Notes under the pieces: model-generated
Database searches by the model: none
Told to the model about the DNA's origin: nothing
Seen by the model: only the letters and a program-made list of their open reading frames with translations
NCBI RefSeq assembly: GCF_016031655.1
Contig: NZ_JACCHQ010000019.1
Coordinates: 99,668-163,667 of the forward strand
DNA: 64,000 bases
Origin: Bradyrhizobium glycinis
Lineage (GTDB): Bacteria; Pseudomonadota; Alphaproteobacteria; Rhizobiales; Xanthobacteraceae
Direction: 5' to 3'
Shown here: positions 17,664 to 26,330 of the stretch, in pieces
How positions within the stretch are numbered: position 1 is the stretch's first letter
Layout of the letters: every line of letters starts with the position of its first letter
Position numbers and translations under genes: made by a program

Positions 17664-17876
17664 TCAGCGAGCGCCCTTGAGGGTGCAGGAGGTCGTGCAG
17701 GTGACCGTCGTGCCGCGGTCGCACGCTTTGCAGGCGCTGACGCACTGGTTCATGTCGCGTGGATTGTAGCTGTAGTTGCGCAACGGACAGGCCGGCGTCG
17801 TCGAGCCGGTGATGTCCTGCTCCTGATCGCAGGCCGCCATCATGAGCGCGAATATAATTACTGCAACGAGGCGCAT
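17664..17876 (-). CDS. Small Cys-rich lipoprotein
   Basis: 70 residues. A hydrophobic N-terminus (RLVAVIIFALMMAAC) ends in a lipobox-like LMMAAC, with Cys16 the likely lipidated residue. The mature part is about 55 residues with six further cysteines (30, 45, 49, 52, 60, 64), enough for disulfide bonds in the periplasm or metal binding. AGGG lies about 8 bp before the ATG. No family recognised. It lies in a run of very small genes on the same strand. Confidence 0.65.
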   Translation of the reverse strand: MRLVAVIIFALMMAACDQEQDITGSTTPACPLRNYSYNPRDMNQCVSACKACDRGTTVTCTTSCTLKGAR

Positions 17877-18026
17877 GGGATTGCCCTGTCAGACATGGCA
17901 AATCACAGTCACGAGGCGCGCTGCATTGCAGCGAACCTCGGCCTTCCCAACACGAGCGTCGCCGGTCGGCGATACTCGCTTGCTCCAAGGATGCGCGCCA
18001 AACGTTAAGAACGGATTTCAGCCGGC

Positions 18027-18203
18027 TCAGGCCGCAGCCGTCGTCGCGATGACCTGCCGGATATCGACAGCCAGCTGACGGTACTGCTCCCCGAGCTTCA
18101 AATAGAACTCGCGCTTGCTGCTGTCGGTGGCGAGCTTCGCGATCAGCTCACATTCGGCGGTGAGCGTCTCGAACCGTTCCAGCCTGTCTTCGAGATGTGT
18201 CAT
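18027..18203 (-). CDS. Short helical protein of unknown function
   Basis: 58 residues from the ATG at 18203 (GGGGA about 7 bp upstream). MTHLEDRLERFETLTAECEL and the following KREFYLKLGEQYRQLAVDIRQ predict two amphipathic helices, possibly a helical hairpin or dimer. No domain recognised. It follows the nucleotide cyclase gene by 124 bp on the same strand. Codon use is like that of neighbouring genes, so it is probably real. Confidence 0.6.
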   Translation of the reverse strand: MTHLEDRLERFETLTAECELIAKLATDSSKREFYLKLGEQYRQLAVDIRQVIATTAAA

Positions 18204-18327
18204 CGGCGTGTCCCCATCAGACGCCTCAGGGACATCCAACCTAAGCCCGAGAAATAGGTCACGGCGAACATCGTTATAGAGTAGCATCTTTTTTTCCGGC
18301 GCGGCGTGCCCGACCGCAAAGGCACGG

Positions 18328-20064
18328 CTATTTCTGCTCCAGCCGCCAGACGCCGTCCCAGTTGGGATCCGGCGGATTGGCCGCAAACTGCGCGATGCGG
18401 CCGAGCATCGTGCGCGAGGGGCCGTCGCCGGGGACCGCCTCGAGCGCCGCGTTGAATGCGGCGCGGGCCTCGTCGAAGCGCCGCGCACGATAGGCGGCGA
18501 GACCATCGGCATAATGCGTGCGCAAGCTGACTTGCGCATTGGTGAGTGCGCCCGGTCTCGCCATCAGCTCGAAGATCGCCTGCGGCGCGCTTTGGCCCGC
18601 GACCGCCAGATGATCGATCTCGCGCAATTCCAGGCGCGATCCGATTCCGTCGGCGGTCGCCTGCGAGATCAGGATGCGGGTGCCGTAGACCTTGTTGACG
18701 GCCTCCAGCCGCGAGGCGAGGTTCACGGCATCGCCCATCACGGTGAAGCTCATCATCAGCTCGGAACCGATGCTGCCCGTCAGGACCTCGCCCGTGGCGA
18801 TGCCGACGCGAAGATCGCAGGGCGCCGGCATGGCGCGGATGCCGAGCAGGTCCGGCAGCTGCTTCTGCAGCGCAGGCACCTGATCGGTCATCTCGACGGC
18901 GGCAAGCCCGGCGAGCAGACCCTGCTCATCCTCTTCGATAAAGGGCGGCCCCCAATAGGACATGATGGCGTCGCCGATATATTTGTCGATGATCCCGCGA
19001 TTGTTCCTGATGGGAGCGGACATCACGGTGAAGTAGTGGTTCATCACCTTGACGAGGCCGCGCGGCGTCATGCCCTCGCTCATCGAGGTGAAACCGCTCA
19101 TGTCGCAGAACATGATGGTCATCACCCGGCGCTCACCGTCGATGGCGACCTCCGGCCGGTCGATCAGGCCCTGCACCACCTTCGGGTCGATGTAACGGCC
19201 AAAGGTCTCGCGAATCCGCTCGTTGTGCCTGAGCTGCTCGATCATGCGGTTGAATGCGGCGGCGAGCTCGCCGATCTCGTCCTGCGTCGAGACGGTGATG
19301 GGCTTGTCGAACCGGCCCGCCTCGACCTCGCGGGCGCCGGCCAGCAGCAGCCGCACCGGACGCGTGATGCCGCTACTCACCAGCAGCGCAAACACGAAGC
19401 CGACGATCGCCGCGAGCAGGGTTACGACCCCCGAGACGATGATCGCCTGGTGCTGGCGGCCGATCACCTGAGACGTCGAGAAATAGACCTGCGTCAGCAT
19501 GTCGGCGCGGATCGCATCGACCTTCCGGTTGAACGCATCGCGCAAGCCGTCGAGGTGTTCCAGCGTGCCGCGGGCCGCGGCCATGTCCTTGGCCTCAACC
19601 TGCTTGAGCAGTCTCGCATTGCCCTCGTCCAGATCGCGCCGCAGCTCGGTGACGGCGCTTTCGATCCGGACGTCGAGCCGTGCCAGCGCGGCGTTGTCGG
19701 AATACGTCCTGGGGTCGTCGATGATCGCGTTGATGAGCTTGCGAGCGGCCTCAGCCTCCTGCTCGAAATTGCGGTCCAACGCCTCGAAGTCGCGAAGCCG
19801 CGCCGCATAGGCCTCCTCATCCGACGGCGCCTCCATCCTGGTCATCACCATCCGCCGCAGCGCCAGCGCCCGCTCCAGCGAGCGGATGTTCGCGCGCGCC
19901 AGATGGCTATAGGCCGGGATGTAGCGGTTAGTCAGTTCGTCGAGCAAAATACCGACCTGGCTGGACATCACCATCGACAGGATCGAGGTGACCAGCATCA
20001 GGACGATCAATCCGAGAGCGATGCCGACGATCTTTCGCCGTATCGACTGGTTGAAAATCGGCAT
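18328..20064 (-). CDS. Membrane adenylate/guanylate cyclase with HAMP domain
   Basis: 578 residues. Membrane helix 1 (about residues 11-33) and helix 2 (about 205-228) flank a 170-residue periplasmic helical sensor. A HAMP domain follows (ITRPVRLLLAGAREVEAGRF). The class III cyclase domain spans about 310-490: MTIMFCDMSGFTSMSEGM carries a metal-binding Asp, and GIIDKYIGDAIMSYWGPP carries the second. Product (cAMP or cGMP) cannot be decided by eye. The C-terminal tail has TPR-like helices (ALTNAQVSLRTHYADGLAAY). Divergent from the lytic transglycosylase gene. Confidence 0.93.
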   Translation of the reverse strand: MPIFNQSIRRKIVGIALGLIVLMLVTSILSMVMSSQVGILLDELTNRYIPAYSHLARANIRSLERALALRRMVMTRMEAPSDEEAYAARLRDFEALDRNFEQEAEAARKLINAIIDDPRTYSDNAALARLDVRIESAVTELRRDLDEGNARLLKQVEAKDMAAARGTLEHLDGLRDAFNRKVDAIRADMLTQVYFSTSQVIGRQHQAIIVSGVVTLLAAIVGFVFALLVSSGITRPVRLLLAGAREVEAGRFDKPITVSTQDEIGELAAAFNRMIEQLRHNERIRETFGRYIDPKVVQGLIDRPEVAIDGERRVMTIMFCDMSGFTSMSEGMTPRGLVKVMNHYFTVMSAPIRNNRGIIDKYIGDAIMSYWGPPFIEEDEQGLLAGLAAVEMTDQVPALQKQLPDLLGIRAMPAPCDLRVGIATGEVLTGSIGSELMMSFTVMGDAVNLASRLEAVNKVYGTRILISQATADGIGSRLELREIDHLAVAGQSAPQAIFELMARPGALTNAQVSLRTHYADGLAAYRARRFDEARAAFNAALEAVPGDGPSRTMLGRIAQFAANPPDPNWDGVWRLEQK

Positions 20065-20378
20065 AGGTGCAGGGCAAAGGCTGAAAGGATGAAGCGAGGG
20101 AACTCATACACCCGATTTGGCCGAGGGAACACGCGCAATCTGGCCGTTCTGGCGTCCTGTACCCTGCCCAATCCTCGCGAAACCCGATCGTTAACGAAGG
20201 GTAAAGCTATTGCCTCTTCCGTCCTTTCGGAAGTTCCCCGGTTCCAATCCGTATTTTGCCGCATTGTTGCGACAGCTTGAGGATGCGACACGACGCCGAC
20301 GCATCGTTCGGTGCTTGATTCGCAAGCCGCATGTCGCGGACCTTGGTTTGTAGTGGTTTTCGCAGGGGGGACCATCGA
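20065..20378. promoter_or_regulatory. Divergent intergenic region, cyclase / lytic transglycosylase
   Basis: 314 bp without a gene. It must carry the promoters of the cyclase (leftward) and the transglycosylase (rightward). A short hairpin CTTCCG-N6-CGGAAG lies near 20217-20234. An AGGGGGG ribosome site sits just before the transglycosylase ATG. No further operator could be identified by eye. Confidence 0.45.
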
Positions 20379-22568
20379 ATGAACCAGTGCCTACGCTCGC
20401 TCGCGTGTGTCGTTGCCGTGGCCGCGATGGCCCTCCTTCCCACCGAGCTGGCGGCGAAGAGCAGTCACAAATCATCCGCACCGAAGAAGACGCATGATGC
20501 GAAAGCCGGCAAGCACCGCCACGCTTCCGCCGGCAAAGCGCGACACGGCAAACACGCCGAGGCCAAGCGCAAATCGAAAAAGACGGTCGATAAGCCCGCG
20601 GACAAGCCGGCGGCGCCGCCGCTGACCGGCGATCTCGCCGCGTTGAAGGACGCCATCGATCTGACCCGCAAGGGCAAGACCGAAGACGCGAGCGCTGCGC
20701 GCGACCGCATCACCGACCCTGCCGGACAGAAGCTCGCCGACTGGTTCATGCTGCGCCATTCCGAGAGCACCGCGAATTTCAAGCGCTACGCCGCCTTCCT
20801 CGCCGCCAATCCCGACTGGCCGAGCAGCGCCCTGCTCCGCCGCCGTGCCGAGGCACGGCTGTGGCAGGAGAAGGCGGACGCGGCCGTCGTCCACAGGTTC
20901 ACGATGGATCGCCCAACCAGCGCCAAGGGCAAGTTCGCGCTGGCGCGCGTCCTGCTCTCCGAAGGCGAGACCGACAGGGCTGCGCGGCTGGTCCGGGAAA
21001 CCTGGCGCGCGGAGGAATTGTCCGAGCGGAGCGAGGAGGATTCCTACCAGGTCTTCCGTGATCTGCTCACGGCGGACGACCATCGCGCCCGCATGGACAA
21101 GCGTCTCGGCGCCAAGGACTATGATGGCGCAAGGCGCGCGGCCAAACGGCTCGGCGAGGATGCGCTTGCCATCGTCAAGGCCTGCGTCGCCGTCACCGGC
21201 AAGGCCAACAAGGCCAAGGACTACCTCGAGGACGTACCGGCGGAAGCGCGCCGCGATCTCGGCTACGTGCTGTGCCGCGCGCAATGGCACCTGCAGAAGG
21301 ACCGCATCGACGACGCCGCCGAGGTGATCCTCGCCGCCGCGCCCGAGACCATGGCGGCCCAGGACACCGACGCATGGTGGCGCGAGCGCCGCCTGCTCGC
21401 ACGCAAGCTGCTCGACCAGGGCAAGTCCAGGACCGCCTATGACGTGGTGCGCACGGCCGTGGTGCCGGAAAAGGAAGTCTACCGCGTCGACCATCACTTC
21501 ATGTGCGGCTGGATCGCGCTACGCTTTCTGAACGATCCCAAGACGGCGATGATGCACTTCGCCGCGATCGACGAAGGCTCGGCCAATCCGATCGCGTTGT
21601 CCCGAGCCCACTACTGGCGCGGCCGCGCCGCCGAAGCCCTGGGCGCGACGGCCGATGCGCGCATGAGCTATCGGGCTGCGGCGCGCTATCAGACCGCCTA
21701 TTACGGCCAGCTCGCCCGCGCAAAGCTCGGCCTCGATGGAATCGAGCTGCGTCCGCCCTCGCCCGTGCTGGCCTCGGCCGGCACGCAGCTTGCGGACGAG
21801 CGCGTGCGCGCCGCTGACATGCTCTACGGCATCGGCGAGCGCGACATGGTGTTCTACTACGCCGAGGACTTCGCCAAGGAGAGCACCGATGTCGCCGCGC
21901 TCGAAGCGCTCGCCGAGCTCGCCGGCCGGCGCAACGATGCGCGCGTGATGCTGGAGGTCGGCAAGACCGCGCTGGCGCGGGGGCTCGCGCTCGATCATTA
22001 CGCCTTCCCGACCATCGGCATTCCCGAGCACAAGCAGGTCGCGCCTGCGATCGAGACCAGCGTGATCTATTCGGTGGCGCGCACCGAGAGCGCGTTCGAT
22101 CAGCGCGACAAGTCGCCGGCCAACGCGGTCGGGCTGATGCAGGTGACGCCGGAGGCGGGCCGCGATACCGCCAAGCGCTTCGGCCTCACCTATGACTGGG
22201 ACAGGATGGTCTCGGATCCCGTCTACAACACGCAGATGGGCGCGGCCGAACTCAGCGCGCTGTTCTCGGAATATCGCGGCAACCAGATCATGACCTTCGC
22301 CGGCTACAATGCCGGCCGCGGCCGGGTCCGCGAATGGGTGCAGGCGCGCGGCGACCCCCGCGATCCCAATGTCGATCCAGTCGACTGGGTCGAGCGCATC
22401 CCGCTGTCCGAGACGCGCAACTACGTCCAGCGCGTGATCGAGAACGTGCAGGTCTACCGCGCAAGGTTCGAAGGCAGCGGCATGGTCGCCGGCAAGAGCG
22501 ACCAGCGCGTGGTGACGCACGAGGCCGCCGCAACGGAGCCGGTGGCGGCCGCAGCACCCGTTCCCTGA
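20379..22568 (+). CDS. Soluble lytic murein transglycosylase (Slt70 type)
   Basis: 729 residues from the ATG at 20379, chosen for its AGGGGGG ribosome site and because a signal peptide (SLACVVAVAAMALLPTELAA) then sits at the N-terminus. A Lys/His-rich segment (about residues 28-78) follows, then an all-helical U-domain, then the SLT catalytic domain near 560-690. The catalytic Glu is in SVARTESAFDQ, with NAVGLMQVTPEAG and FAGYNAGRGRVREW downstream. It cleaves peptidoglycan glycan strands to 1,6-anhydro products in the periplasm, which links it functionally to NagZ. Confidence 0.92.
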   Translation: MNQCLRSLACVVAVAAMALLPTELAAKSSHKSSAPKKTHDAKAGKHRHASAGKARHGKHAEAKRKSKKTVDKPADKPAAPPLTGDLAALKDAIDLTRKGKTEDASAARDRITDPAGQKLADWFMLRHSESTANFKRYAAFLAANPDWPSSALLRRRAEARLWQEKADAAVVHRFTMDRPTSAKGKFALARVLLSEGETDRAARLVRETWRAEELSERSEEDSYQVFRDLLTADDHRARMDKRLGAKDYDGARRAAKRLGEDALAIVKACVAVTGKANKAKDYLEDVPAEARRDLGYVLCRAQWHLQKDRIDDAAEVILAAAPETMAAQDTDAWWRERRLLARKLLDQGKSRTAYDVVRTAVVPEKEVYRVDHHFMCGWIALRFLNDPKTAMMHFAAIDEGSANPIALSRAHYWRGRAAEALGATADARMSYRAAARYQTAYYGQLARAKLGLDGIELRPPSPVLASAGTQLADERVRAADMLYGIGERDMVFYYAEDFAKESTDVAALEALAELAGRRNDARVMLEVGKTALARGLALDHYAFPTIGIPEHKQVAPAIETSVIYSVARTESAFDQRDKSPANAVGLMQVTPEAGRDTAKRFGLTYDWDRMVSDPVYNTQMGAAELSALFSEYRGNQIMTFAGYNAGRGRVREWVQARGDPRDPNVDPVDWVERIPLSETRNYVQRVIENVQVYRARFEGSGMVAGKSDQRVVTHEAAATEPVAAAAPVP

Positions 22569-22643
22569 TCGACGCCGCCGGGGCTGGACGCGGCGCCTGC
22601 AAGGATACGGTGCTGCGGCTTCCACGCGAGTGCAGTCGCGCAG

Positions 22644-23006
22644 CTAGGTGTCACCTCCCTCCATCGTGATCAGATCGCGACTGTCCAAATATGCGCCGGT
22701 CAAAGCTCTCGCGAAGGTCCAGGCGGTGATCGTGCAGCTCCAGCACCAGACGGCACTCATGACCGTCAACGTCTCGATCATGCTGCCAGCGGCGAGCTCG
22801 ACGTTACCGGCAATTGGTTCCGTCCGCCCAGGCACCGGCCAGTGCATGAACAGCGTGGAGAATTCGCCGCGCCGGTAACAATTCTCGTCACAGTAACGGC
22901 GCTGCGTCCGCGCATGCCGGACATAGCCGGAGCCGAGAGGCCGCGAGCATGTGCTGCACGTGGCCGAGTGCAACGGGGGCTCGTGATTGACCACCACGAA
23001 TTTCAT
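22644..23006 (-). CDS. Cys4 zinc-finger-like small protein with a C-terminal membrane segment
   Basis: 120 residues from the ATG at 23006, which overlaps the previous gene's stop by four bases (ATGA). The N-terminal half has C17-ST-C20 then YC39-DEN-C43, a C-x2-C-x18-C-x3-C pattern shared with the two neighbouring genes and similar in spacing to TRASH/FCS-type zinc fingers. Residues about 78-102 (IETLTVMSAVWCWSCTITAW) are hydrophobic enough for a membrane helix. Function unknown. Confidence 0.6.
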   Translation of the reverse strand: MKFVVVNHEPPLHSATCSTCSRPLGSGYVRHARTQRRYCDENCYRRGEFSTLFMHWPVPGRTEPIAGNVELAAGSMIETLTVMSAVWCWSCTITAWTFARALTGAYLDSRDLITMEGGDT

Positions 23007-23191
23007 GAAGCCGCTCTCACGCCATCTTTCGCGAGCGTCTCGCAGAACAGCGCGTAGCACTGATGATCGCAATAAGGCAGACGGGTCGCGATCTCGCGCA
23101 AATAGCTGCCGCTGATCGGCTCGCCGCACTGCATGCACGAGGTCTGCCGGAACGGGGTCCGGCCGTTGACCAGCACGAACGCGAATCTCAT
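23003..23191 (-). CDS. Cys4 zinc-finger-like microprotein
   Basis: 62 residues with a strong GGGAGG site before the ATG at 23191. Cys at 19, 22, 41 and 45 (CMQC, then YCDHQC) give C-x2-C-x18-C-x3-C. The N-terminus MRFAFVLVNGRTPFR resembles that of the next gene (MKFVVVNHEPP), so the two look like paralogues. Overlaps of four bases on both sides (23188-23191 and 23003-23006) make a tightly coupled three-gene chain. Confidence 0.65.
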   Translation of the reverse strand: MRFAFVLVNGRTPFRQTSCMQCGEPISGSYLREIATRLPYCDHQCYALFCETLAKDGVRAAS

Positions 23192-23580
23192 GTGGCACCT
23201 CCCAAAGCGAAGCAGTAAACGCTGTCGAGCGGAGACAGTGCGGGCGGTGGAGCGCACAGATGGTTACGGCCGTCCGGATTATCCCTGTTTCGCTCCACCT
23301 TTTGCGGTGGGATCAGAATGTATCTCCCGTCCTCCCGGCGCCGCGCATAGATCTGGCCGTCGATGTACTTGATGTCGGTCGGATAACAGTCGGCGCTGTT
23401 GCAACAACTGAGGCTCGGGTTATCCGGCATGTGCCAGGTCGAATAGAATTTTTCGTGCAGCGCCTGATCGTGGGGTGGGTGCTGGCGATGAACGGCACCA
23501 TGTCCCGTCTCCTGTGCCTGGCCGGCCGCGATTGGGACGATGAGAACGATCCAGCAGAAGAGCTTGCATGAGTGGTTCAA
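23188..23580 (-). CDS. Small secreted Cys-containing protein
   Basis: 130 residues. A signal peptide (KLFCWIVLIVPIAAGQAQ) is followed by a His-rich stretch and a conserved-looking core: LSCCNSADCYPTDIKYIDG, ILIPPQKV, and HLCAPPP with a late VYCFALGG. I recall similar small secreted proteins in Bradyrhizobium with no known role. It is the first of three coupled genes: its stop overlaps the next start by four bases. Periplasmic or extracellular location is inferred. Confidence 0.7.
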   Translation of the reverse strand: MNHSCKLFCWIVLIVPIAAGQAQETGHGAVHRQHPPHDQALHEKFYSTWHMPDNPSLSCCNSADCYPTDIKYIDGQIYARRREDGRYILIPPQKVERNRDNPDGRNHLCAPPPALSPLDSVYCFALGGAT

Positions 23581-23615
23581 CGCACGGCCTCCCGGATCAG
23601 CTCTCCCATCCCGCC

Positions 23616-23825
23616 TTATGCGACCTGGGCCCGAAACAACCAGCGGCGGTCGCGTTCGCTTCGCGTGCGGAAACGATCAACGCACTTCTTGGAGCAGAGC
23701 GCCGTGCGCCAGGAATAGTAGCGGATCAGGCCGAACTTGCCGCCGCACACCGCACAGCCATTGACTGAGGAGCAACTTTCGGACGCCGATAGGCGACGCT
23801 CAGGAAGTACCGATAGATCGCACAT
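23616..23825 (-). CDS. Cys4 zinc-finger-like microprotein, upstream member
   Basis: 69 residues, ATG at 23825 with GGGAGA about 7 bp before. C24-AV-C27 and LC44-SKK-C48-VDRF give C-x2-C-x16-C-x3-C, closest of the group to the TRASH/FCS finger consensus (aromatic or Leu before the third Cys, Phe after the fourth). It is 35 bp upstream of the secreted-protein gene on the same strand and may lead that operon. A nucleic-acid or metal-sensing role would be guesswork. Confidence 0.55.
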   Translation of the reverse strand: MCDLSVLPERRLSASESCSSVNGCAVCGGKFGLIRYYSWRTALCSKKCVDRFRTRSERDRRWLFRAQVA

Positions 23826-24344
23826 TGCTGTCTCCCTCTGTTGCTTCCGCTTTTGCCAGTCGTCGCTTCGACCAAACGCGGATCGTGGATTGTCCCGATC
23901 ACAGCTGCCTCGTGCTTGGTCGTGCCTGTCGGTGAGAGGCTGCGGCCCTAAGGTTCGAGACCCCGCTACCCGTCAACCGCTGCGATTGGCTCGCCGACAC
24001 TCCCGATGATCATGAGGCTAGTCCGTCGTGCCCTGGGCCCTCAATTGTACGGAGGTAAATGGCCCACATGATTAGGAATGGAGGAGCTATACCTAAGTTT
24101 GTCCCGTATTCGCCCGGGGTGGCCGGGCTCATGTTCAACGAGACGGCGCACGGCGCTCCGGCTGCACGGTCACCGTGAAACCTTGGCCGGCACGGTGTCC
24201 TTGATGCGCCGCAAGGGACCCGGCGGCGAGCGGACAGTCTAAAGGCGAACGTCATGATGGCTGATCCGACTTTGGCTGGAATTGCTCCTCTCGCCGCAAC
24301 GTGCTCTACTTCTGTTCACGCAGAGAGTGCCGGGAGCGCCAGCG
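23826..24344. other. Intergenic region upstream of the PAS kinase
   Basis: 519 bp between divergent transcription units. A reverse-strand frame at 24010-24255 is open for 81 codons, but it lacks a recognisable domain and a good ribosome site and is not called. The region presumably holds the promoters of the Cys-rich cluster (leftward) and the sensor kinase (rightward). No clear operator palindrome was found. Confidence 0.45.
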
Positions 24345-26330
24345 ATGAAGCCTGGCCGGGCAGCGACATTCGGGAAGTCAGCCGCGCAATTCCTCGTCGG
24401 CTGCCTGAGGCAAACTGTTCCCGCCAAGCAGCGCACCGATCCCAATGCTGCCGACTTGCTCGAGGCGGTCAAGCAGTGGCAGCAGGTCTTCGAGCACACG
24501 CCGGTCATGTACTTCATGGTCGATCCGGCCGGTACCGTGATCAACGTCAACACGTTCGGTGCCGAGCAGCTGGGCTACACGCCGGCGGAGTTGATCGGCC
24601 GATCCGTGCTGGATGTCTTCCTCGCGGAGGATCGCGCAACGGTCCGCGCCTGTATCACGTCGTGCCTCGAGACCGTTGATCAGTCACACACCTGGGAAAT
24701 CCGGAAGATTCGCAGGGACGGCTCGATATTGTGGGTGCGCGAGAACGCCAAGGCCATGCGGCGGGCCAATGGCGGGCCGATCGTGCTGGTCGCCTGCGAG
24801 AACATCACCGAGCGCAAGGAGGCAGAGAACGCGCTGCGACAGAGCGAGGCTTACCTCGCCCAGGCGCAGGAATTGAGCCACACCGGCAGTTTCGGCTGGA
24901 AGGCCGCAACCCGCGAGATCACCTGGTCCAAGGAGACCTATCGCATCTTCGAATGCGAAGAGGGGACGAAGCCGGCGATCCCCTTCATGCTTCAGCGGAT
25001 TCATCCGGAGGACCGGCTCGCCGTGCAGCAGACGACGGGCCAGGCGGCGCGCGAGGGCAAGGACTATGATCACGAATACCGGCTGGTGATGCCCGACGGT
25101 TCCGTCAAGCACGTCCGAGCGGTGGCACGGGCAACGCGAGATGCGAACGGTCGCGTCGAGTTCGTCGGATCGGTCAGCGACATCACGGCGACCAAGGAGG
25201 CAGAACGCCGACTTCGTGACAGCGAGCAGCGCTTTCGCGATTATGCCGAAACTGCGTCTGATTGGTTTTGGGAAACCGGGCCGGACCACCGGGTCACCCA
25301 GATATCCGAGCACTCCGATACCATCGCCGCCCCCGCCGGCCTGATCGGGCTCACGCGTTGGGACATTGCGCCCGACGCCGCTCTCGAGCCCGAAAAATGG
25401 CGACAACACCGAGCGGCGCTCGACGCCCACGTCCCGTTCCGCGACTTGGTGTATCGCAGCAAGGACCGCAATGGGCAGCCGATCTACGTCCGGACCAGCG
25501 GCAAGCCGTTCTTCGACGCGGACGGCGCTTTCCTGGGCTACCGTGGCGTTTGCACGGACGTCACCGCGGCCATCCGGGCCAATCAAGCCGAAGACGCGCT
25601 GCGCAAGGCCCAGGCCGAGCTCGCCCATGTGACACGTGTCACGACACTGGGTGAGCTGACCGCTTCGATCGCCCACGAGATCAATCAGCCGCTCGCCGCA
25701 GTGATCGCAAATGCCGACGCCTGCCTCGCCTGGCTGCAGCGCAGTCCGCCGGATATCAAAGCGGCCCGCCGTTCCGTCGAGTGGATCATCGAGGACGGCA
25801 GGCGTGCCGGCGACGTGATCCGTCACGTTCGGGCGCTCGCCAAGCGTTCTGACATCGAGATGGTCCCGCTCGACGCCAATGCGGTCGTGCGGGAGGCCGT
25901 CGCGCTCGTTCAGCGCGAGATGGCCAGCCACGCCGTGTCCGTCCGCATGGAGCTGTCCTCGGCGCTACCGAGGATCTTTGGCGATCGTATCCAATTGCAG
26001 CAGGTCCTGATCAACCTGATCATGAACGGGATCGAGGCCATGGCAGACGTCCACGATCGCCCGCGCGAGCTGGCGATCCGCTCACAGGCGAGCGGCGATG
26101 GCGCGATGCAGGTGAGCGTTTCCGACTGCGGAACCGGCATCAGCGAACAGGCGATAGACCGCCTGTTCACGCCGTTCTTCACCACGAAGTCCTCCGGCAT
26201 GGGCATGGGTCTGTCGATCTGTCGATCGATCATCGAGGCCCATGGCGGACGACTTTCCGCCATACCAAATCAGGAGCGCGGCGCGACTTTTCAGATCACC
26301 TTGCCCCTCCACCGAGAGGAAGCATCGTGA
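24345..26330 (+). CDS. Soluble PAS-domain sensor histidine kinase
   Basis: 661 residues from the ATG at 24345 (GGGAG about 8 bp upstream; a TTG at 24282 is the alternative). There are no membrane helices. Three PAS/PAC units in tandem: about 45-160 (VMYFMVDPAGTVINVN), 165-285 (PAS_3-like, ITWSKETYRIFECEEG) and 290-410 (SDWFWETGPDHRVTQ). HisKA has the acceptor His in SIAHEINQPLAAVIAN (about 442). HATPase shows LNLIMNGIEAMAD and SGMGMGLSICRSIIEAHGG. This kinase class resembles FixL/TodS-like kinases. It is coupled to the next gene by a 4-bp overlap. Confidence 0.92.
   Translation: MKPGRAATFGKSAAQFLVGCLRQTVPAKQRTDPNAADLLEAVKQWQQVFEHTPVMYFMVDPAGTVINVNTFGAEQLGYTPAELIGRSVLDVFLAEDRATVRACITSCLETVDQSHTWEIRKIRRDGSILWVRENAKAMRRANGGPIVLVACENITERKEAENALRQSEAYLAQAQELSHTGSFGWKAATREITWSKETYRIFECEEGTKPAIPFMLQRIHPEDRLAVQQTTGQAAREGKDYDHEYRLVMPDGSVKHVRAVARATRDANGRVEFVGSVSDITATKEAERRLRDSEQRFRDYAETASDWFWETGPDHRVTQISEHSDTIAAPAGLIGLTRWDIAPDAALEPEKWRQHRAALDAHVPFRDLVYRSKDRNGQPIYVRTSGKPFFDADGAFLGYRGVCTDVTAAIRANQAEDALRKAQAELAHVTRVTTLGELTASIAHEINQPLAAVIANADACLAWLQRSPPDIKAARRSVEWIIEDGRRAGDVIRHVRALAKRSDIEMVPLDANAVVREAVALVQREMASHAVSVRMELSSALPRIFGDRIQLQQVLINLIMNGIEAMADVHDRPRELAIRSQASGDGAMQVSVSDCGTGISEQAIDRLFTPFFTTKSSGMGMGLSICRSIIEAHGGRLSAIPNQERGATFQITLPLHREEAS

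Noticed and set aside
18514..20280. 588-codon forward open frame opposite the cyclase gene
   Set aside because: Shadow of the cyclase; the reverse strand has intact HAMP and cyclase motifs.
24010..24255. 81-codon reverse frame upstream of the PAS kinase
   Set aside because: No ribosome site, domain or codon support; treated as intergenic.
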